A DNA stretch of 64,000 nt, taken from Terriglobia bacterium. GTDB lineage: Bacteria > Acidobacteriota > Terriglobia > JAIQFV01. Within the stretch, counting starts at the first letter, position 1. Every line of letters starts with the position of its first letter. Location of the stretch: positions 62,001 through 126,000 of the forward strand of contig JAIQFV010000003.1 of assembly GCA_020073085.1 (NCBI GenBank), given 5' to 3'. The translations under genes were made by a program, and so were the position numbers. Of the stretch, positions 23,838 through 32,819 are shown piece after piece. The notes beneath the pieces were generated by a model. That model had not been told where the DNA came from. It saw only the letters and a list, made by a program, of their open reading frames with translations, and did not search any database.

Positions 23838-25070
23838 TTAGCGTATTCTTCGGTAAATGTTGAATCCCACGGTGAAAATATTGCCGCCCAGGATTTGCTG
23901 CCCTGTGGTGGTGGCCTGCGTCTTTGAGACCACCAGCGAGAAGACATGCCGCGTCGTCGCTCTCTGAATTCCCAGGGAGACCGTCGGCTGGGTGCCTGCG
24001 GGAACATAACCTGCCACACGAGGAATATACTCGGCCACCAGCGCGGAGCGGCGTGTTAACTTGAGCGAACCCGCGATTCCCATCGCCACCGTGTTGCTTC
24101 GGGAGGTTGTGGGGTCAAAGATGAAGCGCGTGTTGCTGGAGAAGGTGGGGGCAAAGGCCAGTTCGAGTCGGTTCCATAACGAGCGCGACACGGCGATCTG
24201 AAAATTCCCGCCATAGAAATGTTCAAAGAACTCCCGGTTCGCAACGGTGAGTTTGAAGTTGTTGCGGCCTTCGACCGAAGCATAGGCCTTCAAGGAGAAT
24301 GGTTCTCCCTCCGATTCTCTGAGAATGGAAACTTCCCCGCCCAGTTCGATCGTCTTGAACAGAGGGCTGCGATAGGCGCGCACCGCAATTCGGTCGGTAA
24401 TGCCATACGTCACCCCAAAAGAGGAAATCGAGAAACTGTCAAACCCAAAAAGATTGCTGGGGCCACCACCTCGTGTTTCATCAAAGGGCGGACTCCCAAA
24501 CCGGTGCGAGAATTGCAGATTCAAGGAGTGCTTGGCGTAGGGAACGGCGGAGGGCAGGTTAACAAAGTAGTGGTCTAAAACTGTGGGGGAAGCTTTTTCC
24601 CTTACGGAAGCTCCAGGGGGTGGCGGGACCTGCGGAGTTGACGGGGGCGCATTGGGTGTAGGTCCGGCCGTCTGGAAGCTCTTTCTGGCAGTGTCGATTT
24701 GAATCCTCTCCCCATTCACCTCGACCACCACCAGGTTGGGGTTCCTCGGATCAAAATGGACACGGGGGCGATGCGAGGAGCGTGGTTCGGAGAGGAACCG
24801 GTCCGGGAAGCTGGCTCGCAATTCGGGAGTGATCCTATGCAGCCCTTTCTCAAAGGACTGTCCAAACACATTGCGCTCTCCGCCCCCGCTGGGATTGATA
24901 TGACAGGTTGAACACTGGCCGTGCCATGCGGGGATCGAATATTGGTCCTGATCGAAGAGGAGCATGTACTGCGGACGGGCAAAGAGGGCGTTCCTGCCTG
25001 TGCCAAGGGTCATCCCCGCGAGCAAGGCTAACCCACACCATGTTGCCCACTTGGGTTTTGGGGTTCTCAT
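23838..25070 (-). CDS. DUF5777-like outer-membrane barrel with a CxxCH motif
   Basis: This 410-residue exported protein has a signal sequence (GLALLAGMTLGTGRNALFA) and a short N-terminal segment carrying one c-type haem-attachment motif, CSTCH (about 53-57), in AWHGQCSTCHINPSGGGERN. A Pro-rich linker (PNAPPSTPQVPPPPGAS) leads to a long beta-barrel-like part (about 170-410) with FVNLPSAVPYAKHSLNLQF, FSISSFGVTYGITDRIAVR and alternating strands ending near FTVGFNIYRRIR. The barrel pattern matches the DUF5777 family as I know it. A periplasmic mono-haem domain tethered to a barrel would be consistent with electron transfer at the outer membrane, but haem binding is unproven. Confidence 0.65.
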   Translation of the reverse strand: MRTPKPKWATWCGLALLAGMTLGTGRNALFARPQYMLLFDQDQYSIPAWHGQCSTCHINPSGGGERNVFGQSFEKGLHRITPELRASFPDRFLSEPRSSHRPRVHFDPRNPNLVVVEVNGERIQIDTARKSFQTAGPTPNAPPSTPQVPPPPGASVREKASPTVLDHYFVNLPSAVPYAKHSLNLQFSHRFGSPPFDETRGGGPSNLFGFDSFSISSFGVTYGITDRIAVRAYRSPLFKTIELGGEVSILRESEGEPFSLKAYASVEGRNNFKLTVANREFFEHFYGGNFQIAVSRSLWNRLELAFAPTFSSNTRFIFDPTTSRSNTVAMGIAGSLKLTRRSALVAEYIPRVAGYVPAGTQPTVSLGIQRATTRHVFSLVVSKTQATTTGQQILGGNIFTVGFNIYRRIR

Positions 25071-25383
25071 GAAAATGACTCCAGAAATAAATTAGAAATC
25101 GGGCGGCACTCAGAGCCTCCAGGACCTGCCGCACGACCTTCAGGTGTCCTAGCCGGATTCGGTCGGATATTACACGATTTCCATTTGCATGCCCAGCGTG
25201 GCCGGTGCAGGAATGAACATCATTGCATTTACCCGGGTTCGGAGGGGGGGGCGTCGCGGCGAGAAAGAGGGTCTGAGTTGAAGGGGCTGACGCGAAGGAG
25301 CGGCGTCATTTTACTTGCGGAGGTCACTTTGTTTTTCAGATTTCGGAGTTCAGATCGAGTCTGTCCAGGGGAAGGGATGAGGA
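25071..25383. other. Intergenic stretch between the CxxCH barrel and the LolA-like gene
   Basis: These 313 bp contain the barrel gene's leader, a G-run near 25244, a weak 6-bp hairpin (TGACGC/GCGTCA near 25290-25310) and, at 25334-25361, a short run of 7-bp repeats (TTTCAGA, TTTCGGA, GTTCAGA). No gene is visible. Confidence 0.4.
25334..25361. repeat. Short 7-bp-period repeat
   Basis: TTTCAGA-TTTCGGA-GTTCAGA-TCGAGTC gives four heptamers of one degenerate family, close to those at 60132-60164. Confidence 0.45.
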
Positions 25384-26064
25384 TTATCTCTTGATCTTGA
25401 AGGTCTTGTCGGAGATGCGCTTGTTCTTCTCCACGTCGTCAAAATCGATCGTCAGTGAATCCCCCGAAGGCTCAATCATCTTTTGGCGTACAGGCAGCCA
25501 GGACACCGCATCGAGCCATACCTCCTGGGTGGAAAAGAACGATTTGGCCTTGGCGTCGCGTGGAGTCAGGACCAGTTTGACAGTCTTCTTTCCCTCGATC
25601 TTTTCCTCTCCCAGGTAACGGATGGAATAGGTCTTTCGGAGAGTATCGCCCGACGATCCCACGCCGGCCAGCAACCCCAATTCTGCCTTGTTCTGAAGGC
25701 CTTCGCTGCCTAAAGCAAACTCATCGATCTTCTTAATTTTGGGGTAATAAATGGACACCCTTCCGTCCGCAATCAGGATCTCACGGCGCGCCGGGTCCTT
25801 GAACTCGAGCTTGATCTTGTTTCCGCGGCGCTCATGCTGGAACCACAGGCGACCGTTTTCAATACTCGTGTCGTCCACCACCTTGGTATAGGTCGTGTTC
25901 TTGATCTTTGCCTGAAGGGTTTGAAAATCAGCAGCGGCTTTATCCAACTCCGCCAGGATGTGCTCCACCTGGGGGTCCTCCTTTTGGGCCCACCCCAGCC
26001 AGGGAAAGGAACCCAGGAGGATGATTGACAGCGCAAGAATAAGTATTGCGGGATTCGGTCTCAT
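25384..26064 (-). CDS. LolA-like outer-membrane lipoprotein carrier
   Basis: This 226-residue periplasmic protein has a signal peptide (ILILALSIILLGSFPWLGWA) and the LolA fold pattern: VEHILAELDKAAADFQTLQA, YTKVVDDTSIENGRLWFQ, IKLEFKDPARREILIADGRVSIYYPK, KTVKLVLTP, VWLDAVSWLPVRQKMIEPSG, LTIDFDDVEKNKRISDKTFKI. LolA carries lipoproteins from LolCDE to the outer membrane. The surrounding genes (LolD-like ATPase, FtsX-type permease, a lipoprotein) support this pathway. Proteins of this family without LolB in the genome may have broader lipid cargo, so the exact client is open. Confidence 0.85.
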   Translation of the reverse strand: MRPNPAILILALSIILLGSFPWLGWAQKEDPQVEHILAELDKAAADFQTLQAKIKNTTYTKVVDDTSIENGRLWFQHERRGNKIKLEFKDPARREILIADGRVSIYYPKIKKIDEFALGSEGLQNKAELGLLAGVGSSGDTLRKTYSIRYLGEEKIEGKKTVKLVLTPRDAKAKSFFSTQEVWLDAVSWLPVRQKMIEPSGDSLTIDFDDVEKNKRISDKTFKIKR

Positions 26065-26163
26065 CGATCGCCACCCCTCATTCTAGTGATCCACGCAGAA
26101 AAATCAATCATGAAAATATGCAGGCGGTTTTCTCTTCCGGTGGGATCGGACGGGGGAACGGAT

Positions 26164-26550
26164 TTACTCGAACACCCAGACACGGAACCCTTCAAGCTTT
26201 TGATCCTCGTCGAAGACCGGCTCAATGCGCTGGATTTTGACGGAACGGTGCAGGTTCTTCTGGAGTTCTTCCTGGATCACCCGCGTCAGGGCTTGATTGT
26301 CAGATTGAAATTCCTTGTAATGAGAGAAGACTTGGGCCCTCAAATGATAGACTTGCACCGAACCCTGGTGAGATTCTCGAATGACGGTATCACTGACGTT
26401 CAGCGGAAGCGGTTCGTCATGGAAGATTCTCCGGGGGGTAAAGAAGATGAAGAGCAGAATGGCAGCCACCATCAGGTCGTACTGCCACGTGCCCCGCGCG
26501 TATCTCCAGAACAGGGCATTCTTAAGAACCAAGAAGATCTTGTGGAACAT
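26164..26550 (-). CDS. Single-pass membrane protein of unknown function in the Lol-like block
   Basis: This protein of about 128 residues starts at ATG 26550. The frame stays open to a GTG at 26646, directly after the ABC ATPase stop, so a longer, coupled version of 160 residues is possible. Visible: a basic/aromatic N-terminus (FWRYARGTWQYDL), one membrane segment (MVAAILLFIFFTP), then a soluble domain with LPLNVSDTVIRESHQGSVQV, VFSHYKEFQSDNQALTRVI, EELQKNLHRSVKI and EGFRVWVFE. I do not recognise the family. Its place between the LolD-like ATPase and LolA-like gene suggests a small accessory subunit of that export system; this is inference only. Confidence 0.55.
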   Translation of the reverse strand: MFHKIFLVLKNALFWRYARGTWQYDLMVAAILLFIFFTPRRIFHDEPLPLNVSDTVIRESHQGSVQVYHLRAQVFSHYKEFQSDNQALTRVIQEELQKNLHRSVKIQRIEPVFDEDQKLEGFRVWVFE

Positions 26551-26648
26551 CGCCGGAAGTTTAATGAAGACTTTCTGACGGGGTCCTGTCCCCCCGAGTC
26601 GAGCTTCAAGGAGAAAGACTGGATTAAGAATCCTTGCAGCCGCCACAC

Positions 26649-27371
26649 TTACAAGAACGATTCCTCCACCGCCGTGTAGGAAACATCCTGAGCGCGGTCC
26701 ACGATTCGGCCATCGCGCATTTCCACCAACCGGTGGGCGATCGCCGCCACTTCGGGATTGTGCGTAATCAGGATGATCGTTTGGGTGAACTTCGTATTCA
26801 GCTCCTGCAACATCTTTAAAACGAGTTGAGAATTTTCTGAGTCCAGATTTCCGGTCGGCTCATCCGCCAACAAAATGGACGGCCGGTTGATGACGGCTCG
26901 CGCCAAGGCGACGCGTTGCTGTTCGCCTCCTGACATCTCCAGCGGCTTGCTTTTGAGCTTGTGCTCGAGCCCCAGCACCCGCAAAACCTCCTGGCTCGAT
27001 TGTAACTGCATCGCCCCTGATCCATTGCCGTGGATGTGGCGCGCGATTTCCAGGTTTCCCTGGGCGGTCATCGTGGGAAGCAGATTGAACCGCTGAAAAA
27101 CAAAACCGATCTTATCGCGCCGAACCCGCGTGCGCGCCGCATCGCTGAGCGCGCTGACATTCACGCCGTCAATCCATACTTCACCGCTCGTGGGTGTCGT
27201 CAAGCCTCCGAGGATATGAAGAAGGGTGGACTTCCCGCAGCCCGAAGGCCCCATGATGGCGACAAACTCACCCTGATGGGCCCGAAGGTCGATGCCGCGC
27301 AGCGCCAGGACGTCTACCTTCCCGGCGCGGTACACTTTGGTCACGGCCTTTGTTTCAAGAATGGTCTTCAA
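26649..27371 (-). CDS. LolD/MacB-type ABC transporter ATPase
   Basis: This 240-residue cytoplasmic ATPase has all motifs: Walker [17 protein letters not shown] (about 41-56), Q-loop [14 protein letters not shown], signature [15 protein letters not shown], Walker [15 protein letters not shown] and the H-loop [13 protein letters not shown]. The sequence is of the LolD/MacB/FtsE branch, which pairs with FtsX-type permeases; such a permease lies 176 bp upstream on the same strand. With the LolA-like gene downstream, the most economical reading is lipoprotein release from the inner membrane, although MacB-type or other mechanotransmission roles remain possible. Confidence 0.9.
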   Translation of the reverse strand: MKTILETKAVTKVYRAGKVDVLALRGIDLRAHQGEFVAIMGPSGCGKSTLLHILGGLTTPTSGEVWIDGVNVSALSDAARTRVRRDKIGFVFQRFNLLPTMTAQGNLEIARHIHGNGSGAMQLQSSQEVLRVLGLEHKLKSKPLEMSGGEQQRVALARAVINRPSILLADEPTGNLDSENSQLVLKMLQELNTKFTQTIILITHNPEVAAIAHRLVEMRDGRIVDRAQDVSYTAVEESFL

Positions 27372-27547
27372 GTCTAGGCGCCCTCGAAGGGTCAGGATGC
27401 GAACGTCATGATAACAAAATTTTGTGCCTTTGTGATGACAAATCTCCCGCCGGCGGGGCGGAGAGGTTGCTTCACAAGCGAATGGAGAGGACGAAACGGT
27501 AAGTCTGAAGGTTACGGTGTCACAACCCGGAATCCGGAAGCGGAAAT

Positions 27548-28651
27548 CTACTCATAAGAAAGTGCGGCAATGGGATCCTGCGAGGCGGCGCGCAAGGAGG
27601 GATAAAACCCTCCCAGCACACCCGCCAGGACCGCCAGCAGGCTGGCCCTGACCACCCAGGAGGTCGTGATCAACACCGACAGTGTGGGCAGGGTGGTGGT
27701 GATGACGCGCTTGGCCAAGAAGGTGAAGCCCAATCCCAGGAGGATCCCGAGGATCGTCAGCAGGAGCGCTTCCCGGAGAATCGCGTCGACAATGAAGAGC
27801 TTGGAAGCTCCCAGCGACTTCAGGATGCCGATTTCACGGGTGCGCTCGGTGATCGTGGTGTACATCGAGAGATAAATCACCAGAAAACCGATCAAGCAGG
27901 CGATGAAAATCATTACATCAATGAAAGTATTCAGTGCGGGGATGGTTGCATTCGTGATCTGTGAAAGATATTCCTTGATAGAAATCACCGAATAATCGCG
28001 CAGCTCGGGAATGGCTTTGATCCGCTGGACGACGGCGTCGGTCTCGTTCGGATCCTTGACCTTAACGTAGAACACCGAGGTCTTGTCCACCGCTCCCATC
28101 AAGTCTTGAAGGGTGGCGAGCGGGACAAATACGCGAGCGCCCTTACCATGCTCCACAATCCCGCACACCCGGAACTTATGGTTGAGCACGTCAATTTGGT
28201 CCCCGACCCTCAGCTTGTTGTTGCGGGCGTGCAGATCATCCACCAACACGTCGAGCGGTTCTTCGAACGGGCCTCCCCGGAGGTAGTTGAAGCCTCCCGA
28301 GAGGGCGCTGTAACTCTTCAGGTCAATCCCGAAGATTTGGCTGAGTCCGCCGCTCGTGGTGGTCTGAATCAAAACGGGAGCCGCGACCTTGACACCCTCG
28401 ACTCGCTCCAGCACGTCCTTGAACTTGACTGACATGGGGGCTCCGGTCAGCCACAGAAGCTGCGCGTTGGGAGGCCGGAACATGATATCCGCGCCGATCC
28501 CCTCCTGCCGCTTGGCACTATCCACCCGCATCCAGGTGGTGATCCCGACGACAAGCAACACCAGGGTGACCTGGATCGCCACGGCAACCACAGAGACAAA
28601 GGTCCGCATCGGCCGGTGGAGGATGTTGGCGACGATCATGGAGTTGGTCAA
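27548..28651 (-). CDS. FtsX/MacB-type ABC transporter permease (LolC/E-like)
   Basis: This 367-residue permease has one N-terminal membrane helix ([20 protein letters not shown]), a periplasmic MacB-PCD domain of about 230 residues ([49 protein letters not shown]), then the FtsX domain with three helices ([57 protein letters not shown]). [18 protein letters not shown] is the ATPase coupling helix. It pairs with the LolD-like ATPase. One permease is encoded, so the complex would be a homodimer as in LolF systems. Confidence 0.88.
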   Translation of the reverse strand: MTNSMIVANILHRPMRTFVSVVAVAIQVTLVLLVVGITTWMRVDSAKRQEGIGADIMFRPPNAQLLWLTGAPMSVKFKDVLERVEGVKVAAPVLIQTTTSGGLSQIFGIDLKSYSALSGGFNYLRGGPFEEPLDVLVDDLHARNNKLRVGDQIDVLNHKFRVCGIVEHGKGARVFVPLATLQDLMGAVDKTSVFYVKVKDPNETDAVVQRIKAIPELRDYSVISIKEYLSQITNATIPALNTFIDVMIFIACLIGFLVIYLSMYTTITERTREIGILKSLGASKLFIVDAILREALLLTILGILLGLGFTFLAKRVITTTLPTLSVLITTSWVVRASLLAVLAGVLGGFYPSLRAASQDPIAALSYE

Positions 28652-28667
28652 GGCGGCAGACTCTCTT

Positions 28668-29552
28668 TCAAGGGTTGGTCGGTTTCCGACCGACTTCGAT
28701 CAATTCATAGCCTCCCGGCCGGGTGAGTTCGAATTTGCTGTCATCCAGCAGGAGATTGAATTTAATATCGTCAACGCGGATTGCCAGACCGTAATCTTCG
28801 CGAGGTCGAAAGAGGTCAATTCCGCCGGGATACCAAACATCCCCCCATTGAGAATACTGCGTGTAATGCGCATCTGATTCTAGCACACCCCCCTCAGAAT
28901 ACAACTGCTGCCGGGCGACGCGAAGGTCAAATCGATCAATCCAAATCTTGCGACGGAGGGCAGCGGACCCGGATTCCGCTTGGACGACCTCGTACATCAC
29001 ATAGAAATTGTCCCTGCCCTCGGAAGCCTCCTCCTGAAAAATGAGTCGGTGGTCGATGTTTTCGCCGATGGTCGCCGGCCGGAGGGCTTCAAGAATATGT
29101 TCCGGGCGAAGGTTTTCCAGGGGTTTCTTGGAATGCGGGTGGTCGAGGGCGCTTCCAATAATGAATTTCCTGTAAGGAGCGAATGAGACCCGAAACTCCC
29201 GGCCATTGGAAACCATATCGAGGGCATTCAGCCCAAAGCTCGGGATTTGCCCGATCATCCGAAGGTGGTCCGGAGAGCGATACAGAAGAAAACCCTTAAT
29301 CTCGTGATAGTTTTTCAACTCGCCACTGGCAAGCGAACCGCTCCGAAGGTCAAACCGGACCTTCGCCTGGAAAGAGTGGACGGCCTCAGCCTCCGAATTC
29401 AAGCGATGAATGAGGTCCTGCAGGCTTGCGGTTTGAGCGGAGCGGGGACGCTCAAACTCTTTAACCTTGTGGGTCTTAACGACACACCCTCCCGCGGCCA
29501 AGGCCAGCAGCAGGGACATCAGAATGGCGTACCCGGATCGGTTTGTCGTCAA
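28668..29552 (-). CDS. LolA/LolB-fold lipoprotein (DUF4292-like)
   Basis: This 294-residue lipoprotein has a lipobox, LALAAGGC, with Cys at about residue 23. The mature domain has the eleven-strand half-barrel pattern of the LolA/LolB superfamily: AVHSFQAKVRFDLRSG, NYHEIKGFLLYRSPDHLRMI, FGLNALDMVSNGREFRVSFA, KFIIGSALDHPHSKKPLENL, and a C-terminal LDDSKFELTRPGGYELI. It could serve as the outer-membrane acceptor (LolB analogue) for the neighbouring LolA-like carrier, or as a lipid-handling accessory. It sits 16 bp upstream of the FtsX-type permease on the same strand, so they are probably co-transcribed. Confidence 0.75.
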   Translation of the reverse strand: MTTNRSGYAILMSLLLALAAGGCVVKTHKVKEFERPRSAQTASLQDLIHRLNSEAEAVHSFQAKVRFDLRSGSLASGELKNYHEIKGFLLYRSPDHLRMIGQIPSFGLNALDMVSNGREFRVSFAPYRKFIIGSALDHPHSKKPLENLRPEHILEALRPATIGENIDHRLIFQEEASEGRDNFYVMYEVVQAESGSAALRRKIWIDRFDLRVARQQLYSEGGVLESDAHYTQYSQWGDVWYPGGIDLFRPREDYGLAIRVDDIKFNLLLDDSKFELTRPGGYELIEVGRKPTNP

Positions 29553-29623
29553 GCGGTTTCACCCCGAGGAGGTCGACTGCCAGTACAAAAGTGGCGTAGT
29601 TTAGGCGGACGGTTCTTCGCTTG

Positions 29624-29968
29624 TCAAGGCGAATGCTCCTCGCCACCACCTCCGAAGTGTTCCTGAAACTCCCGGCTCCGCTTTCTCAATATCAGCCAGT
29701 CCACAAAAATGTCCGGCGTCTGTAACCAAACTGTGAACCACTGAGCAATCTCTGCTTTCTCCGCACGTTTCCCGGAATGGACCTTTTTGTTTCTCGCAAT
29801 CATCTGGGCTCGTTTCTTGCCCTTAAGGATGAGTTCCCGGCAACGTTGCATACCCTTCGGGTCGCCTTGGGTGCTGAACTCGGAGAATCGCGCATGCACC
29901 TTCAGCAAGGTCTGCTCTGAGGCATCCAGGGTATCGAACTTAAGCATTCCCTCGAACTCATCTTCCAT
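29624..29968 (-). CDS. Small basic protein of unknown function upstream of the Lol-like block
   Basis: This protein of about 114 residues starts at ATG 29968 (MEDEFEGML), with AAGGCGAG as ribosome binding site; a longer start at 30019 would overlap mltG by 4 bp. It is soluble and mostly helical: FDTLDASEQTLLKVHARFSE, KGMQRCRELILKGKKRAQMI (basic), EKAEIAQWFTVWLQTPDIFV, ILRKRSREFQEHFGG. The C-terminus GGGGEEHSP is flexible. I do not recognise the family. It lies between mltG and the lipoprotein gene on the same strand and may belong to either transcription unit. Confidence 0.6.
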   Translation of the reverse strand: MEDEFEGMLKFDTLDASEQTLLKVHARFSEFSTQGDPKGMQRCRELILKGKKRAQMIARNKKVHSGKRAEKAEIAQWFTVWLQTPDIFVDWLILRKRSREFQEHFGGGGEEHSP

Positions 29969-30015
29969 TGAACACTCGCCTTGGCCATGAGACGGGGGGC
30001 CTGAGGGGAAACGAT

Positions 30016-31122
30016 TCACTTCCGTGTCCTGGGGCGACGGGGTTTTGTTGTCACCTCAGGGGAACTGGGGGTTTGTGGTGCAATGGCGGCGTCCAGCGCC
30101 AAGGCCCGCCGGTACTCACGCACGGCGTTTTGATGCTGCGCCAGGGTCTTGGCGAAAATGTGCCCCCCATTGTTATCGCTGACGAAGTAGAGATAATCGG
30201 CCGGTTCGGGATGTACCGCCGCCTCCAGGGACGCCTCGCCGGGATTTGCGATCGGCCCCAACGGCAAACCACTTTGAAGATAGGTATTGTAGGGCGAGTC
30301 GATCTGCATGTCGGAGCGATAGATTTTTCCCCGATAGCTGTCCTTGAGCAGAGCCGCGTAGATGACCGTGGGATCACATTCCAGCCGCTGGTGGATTCTC
30401 AGCCGATTTAGAAAGACGGCGCTGATGAGCGGTCGCTCGGTCTCCTTTCGAGTTTCTTTCTCGATTAAAGACGCCAGGATGACCGCCTGATGAAGCGTCA
30501 AGTTCTCATTTCGAGCTGCCGCCAGATATTCCGGCGTCACGAATTTGTGGAACCGATCCAGCATCTTGCCGATGATTTCGAGGACGGGGGTGTGGCGTTC
30601 AAATTTATAGGTGTCCGGAAAAAGGTAACCCTCGAGCGATACGGCGCTGGGCGAGATCTCTTTGATCAAATCCACACGGTTTGTTGCTGTCAGAAATTCA
30701 TCCTTGTCGGCAAGACCAGCATTCGCCAATATCCCGGCAATGTCAAAGATGTTTGATCCTTCCGGTACAGTCACCTCGTGATAGTGCACCTCTCCCCGGA
30801 GCAGTTTTTGGATGACTTCAAATTCGGTCAAAGGGCGGTCGAAATTGTATTCGCCGGCGCGGATGACCCGTTTGCGCCGTTCCAGCAGCAGCGCCACCAG
30901 AAAAGAGCGGCGGTGGCGAATGATGCCTTCCTTTTGAAGCAGGTCCACGATCCCCCGCAGACGGGTGCCCCGGGGTATTTCCACCAGCTTTTCCTTCTCG
31001 GTAAACCCTTTGTAAGGAGAGCTTAGGAGAAATGCGCCTCCAATGACGACGGCGAGGCACGAAAGCACGAGGAATGAAATCAGAACCGTTGTGCGGTACC
31101 AAAATCTGGAAACAAAATGCAT
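30016..31122 (-). CDS. mltG: Endolytic murein transglycosylase MltG (YceG-like)
   Basis: MltG cleaves nascent glycan strands in the membrane-proximal cell wall and sets their length. At 368 residues it has an N-terminal membrane anchor (TTVLISFLVLSCLAVVIGG), a LysM-like segment (VEIPRGTRLRGIVDLLQKEG), then the YceG domain: SLEGYLFPDTYKF, HQAVILASLIEKET with the catalytic Glu, RLECDPTVIYAA, SPYNTYLQSGLPLGPIANPG, and YLYFVSDNNGGHIFAKTLAQH. A C-terminal tail of about 40 residues is Pro/Arg-rich (PQTPSSPEVTTKPRRPRTRK). It follows ruvX by 153 bp, a frequent neighbour pair. Confidence 0.95.
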   Translation of the reverse strand: MHFVSRFWYRTTVLISFLVLSCLAVVIGGAFLLSSPYKGFTEKEKLVEIPRGTRLRGIVDLLQKEGIIRHRRSFLVALLLERRKRVIRAGEYNFDRPLTEFEVIQKLLRGEVHYHEVTVPEGSNIFDIAGILANAGLADKDEFLTATNRVDLIKEISPSAVSLEGYLFPDTYKFERHTPVLEIIGKMLDRFHKFVTPEYLAAARNENLTLHQAVILASLIEKETRKETERPLISAVFLNRLRIHQRLECDPTVIYAALLKDSYRGKIYRSDMQIDSPYNTYLQSGLPLGPIANPGEASLEAAVHPEPADYLYFVSDNNGGHIFAKTLAQHQNAVREYRRALALDAAIAPQTPSSPEVTTKPRRPRTRK

Positions 31123-31275
31123 CCTTCTTATCCTGACGTCGTGGCGGTGCTGAAAAGTTTGCCGCCATCCGATTCAGCGCTGCGACCTGCGGCAAGACTT
31201 CTCACATGGCGTTCAAATCCCCGTCACCACCTGCAAATGTGGTTTGCATTGAGAATCCCTCGGCCGCGGGGTGAG

Positions 31276-31728
31276 TTACGGTTCAGCACTGGGTTCGCGA
31301 GAGGAGTTGTCGTGACCGTGAGCATCAAGATAGCTTTGCAGCAGAAGCATCGCCGCCATTTGATCGATAACCCCCTTTCGCTTCTCCCGGCGCATGCCAC
31401 CGCCGATTAAAACCTTGCGGGCTTCTGCCGTGGTGAGGCGCTCATCCCAAAGGACTGGGGTCAGGCCCAGGCGGGTGGAAAGCGCCTCGGCAAAAGCCCT
31501 GACCTTGTCGGCTTGTGGCCCGATGGTGCCATCCATGTTGAGCGGATACCCGACGACCACTTTCTCGGCCGCGTAGTCATCGAAGAGAGCTTTGAGTTCA
31601 TCGAGATCCGACTCCAAACCTCTCCTCTTGAGAGTGGTCACGGCCTGGGCTGTAATCCCCAGCGCATCGCTGACCGCAACGCCGATGCGGACATCGCCAA
31701 CATCCAACCCCAGGATCCGACCTGCCAT
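31276..31728 (-). CDS. ruvX: RuvX/YqgF-family RNase H-like nuclease
   Basis: This 150-residue RNase H-fold protein is essential in several bacteria, with roles in pre-16S rRNA 5'-end processing and possibly Holliday-junction resolution. Seen: GRILGLDVGDVRIGVAVSDA with the first catalytic Asp, VVGYPLNMDGTIGPQADKVR, LTPVLWDERLTTAEARKVLI with the Glu, and KGVIDQMAAMLLLQSYLD with the last Asp. All four family motifs are intact. It is the first gene of the minus-strand block, at its border with the accessory region. Confidence 0.93.
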   Translation of the reverse strand: MAGRILGLDVGDVRIGVAVSDALGITAQAVTTLKRRGLESDLDELKALFDDYAAEKVVVGYPLNMDGTIGPQADKVRAFAEALSTRLGLTPVLWDERLTTAEARKVLIGGGMRREKRKGVIDQMAAMLLLQSYLDAHGHDNSSREPSAEP

Positions 31729-32077
31729 GAAATTCCTTTGCCGCTCTCTTCAAATTCAATCAGGCATGGCAGTATAGAAAGCGGATCGCGCATGTGTCAA
31801 ATGACAACTTCGGTCCCCATAGGCTTGACTCTCATTTTCGCCCAGCGTAAGCTTGGTTTCTCAGGCTTGTATTGTAGGAACCAGTTTTTCCTCCCCCGTG
31901 GAAACCTCCATGTACACGCAGCTGCTCGGGTGTGGAGCAGGAATTCCTGAGACCAAGTTCAAGCGATGAGATGGGCTCCCCCGCTGTTGCGCGGCGGTGT
32001 ATCACTACCCGGCGGCTCGGAGCTGACGAGGCAGCGGCAGTCATGGTCAATCAACAACCCTAATCTGGAGGTATTCG
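31729..32077. other. Intergenic border between the minus-strand block and the accessory region
   Basis: This 349-bp divergent gap must hold the ruvX promoter (minus) and that of the first DinB gene (plus). An imperfect inverted repeat is visible: CTTGGTTTCTCAGG (31852-31865) against CCTGAGACCAAG (31946-31957). No gene, attC core or insertion-sequence end is recognisable. Confidence 0.4.
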
Positions 32078-32635
32078 ATGATTGGAGTTTCTCATCACCC
32101 CTCGGGTCGTCCCGTCCCAGGGGAGTACGCACAGTATGCACAGGCCGACATCGACCTGGTGGAAGGATCTGACGCCGTGATCGTGTTGGAGCGTCTCGCT
32201 GACCAGACACTCGCGTTCTTGCACTCTCTTCCTGAAGACCGTCTGGCGGGTCTACGATATGCCCCCACCAAATGGACCTTGAAGGTGGTCCTTGGGCATG
32301 TGATCGACGACGAACGAGTCTTTGCCTATCGGGCGTTTTGCCTCGCACGCGGCGAAACTCTGTCGCTGCCAGGATTCGACGAAAATGTGTACGCGGCTCA
32401 TGGAGATGCCGAGCACCGCTCATGGGGGGAACTCTTATCGGACTACCAGGCAGTCCGGGCGGCTTCCTTGTCGCTCTTCCGCGGGCTCTCACCTGCTCGA
32501 TGGACGCGCGCGGGTGAAGTAAACGGGTATCGAGCAACGCCCCGTGGGCTGGCCTTTCACATGGCCGGTCACGAGTTGCACCATATGCGATTGCTGCAAG
32601 AGCGCTATGTCCCACTGCTCACCCGCCACCCGTAG
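32078..32635 (+). CDS. DinB-family protein (DinB_2 type), first copy
   Basis: This 185-residue four-helix-bundle protein of the DinB/YfiT superfamily has members that are metal-dependent thiol (bacillithiol, mycothiol) transferases or of unknown role. Seen: YAPTKWTLKVVLGHVIDDERVFAYR, where His is the first metal ligand, FDENVYAAHGDAEHRSW, and the C-terminal LAFHMAGHELHHMRLL, supplying two further His ligands. The metal triad is therefore complete. The first ATG (MIGVSHHP) follows TCTGGAGGT. It begins the plus-strand accessory series. It is unlike the second DinB protein at 34.5 kb, so the two are not a recent duplication. Confidence 0.82.
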   Translation: MIGVSHHPSGRPVPGEYAQYAQADIDLVEGSDAVIVLERLADQTLAFLHSLPEDRLAGLRYAPTKWTLKVVLGHVIDDERVFAYRAFCLARGETLSLPGFDENVYAAHGDAEHRSWGELLSDYQAVRAASLSLFRGLSPARWTRAGEVNGYRATPRGLAFHMAGHELHHMRLLQERYVPLLTRHP

Positions 32636-32819
32636 GCCCGCCGCCTGATAGACCGCTGGAGCTGAGGGAACTACGGAACCCGAATCGCCGGCCGACGAGT
32701 CAAGCCAGAATTAATCATTCATGGGTGCGCCAGTCGGCTACGTTCATTTACTGTCCCTCCGCAGCAGCGCAGCCACCGCCATCAGGCGGGCCATCAATAG
32801 GAAGTAGAGGAGAAGAATC

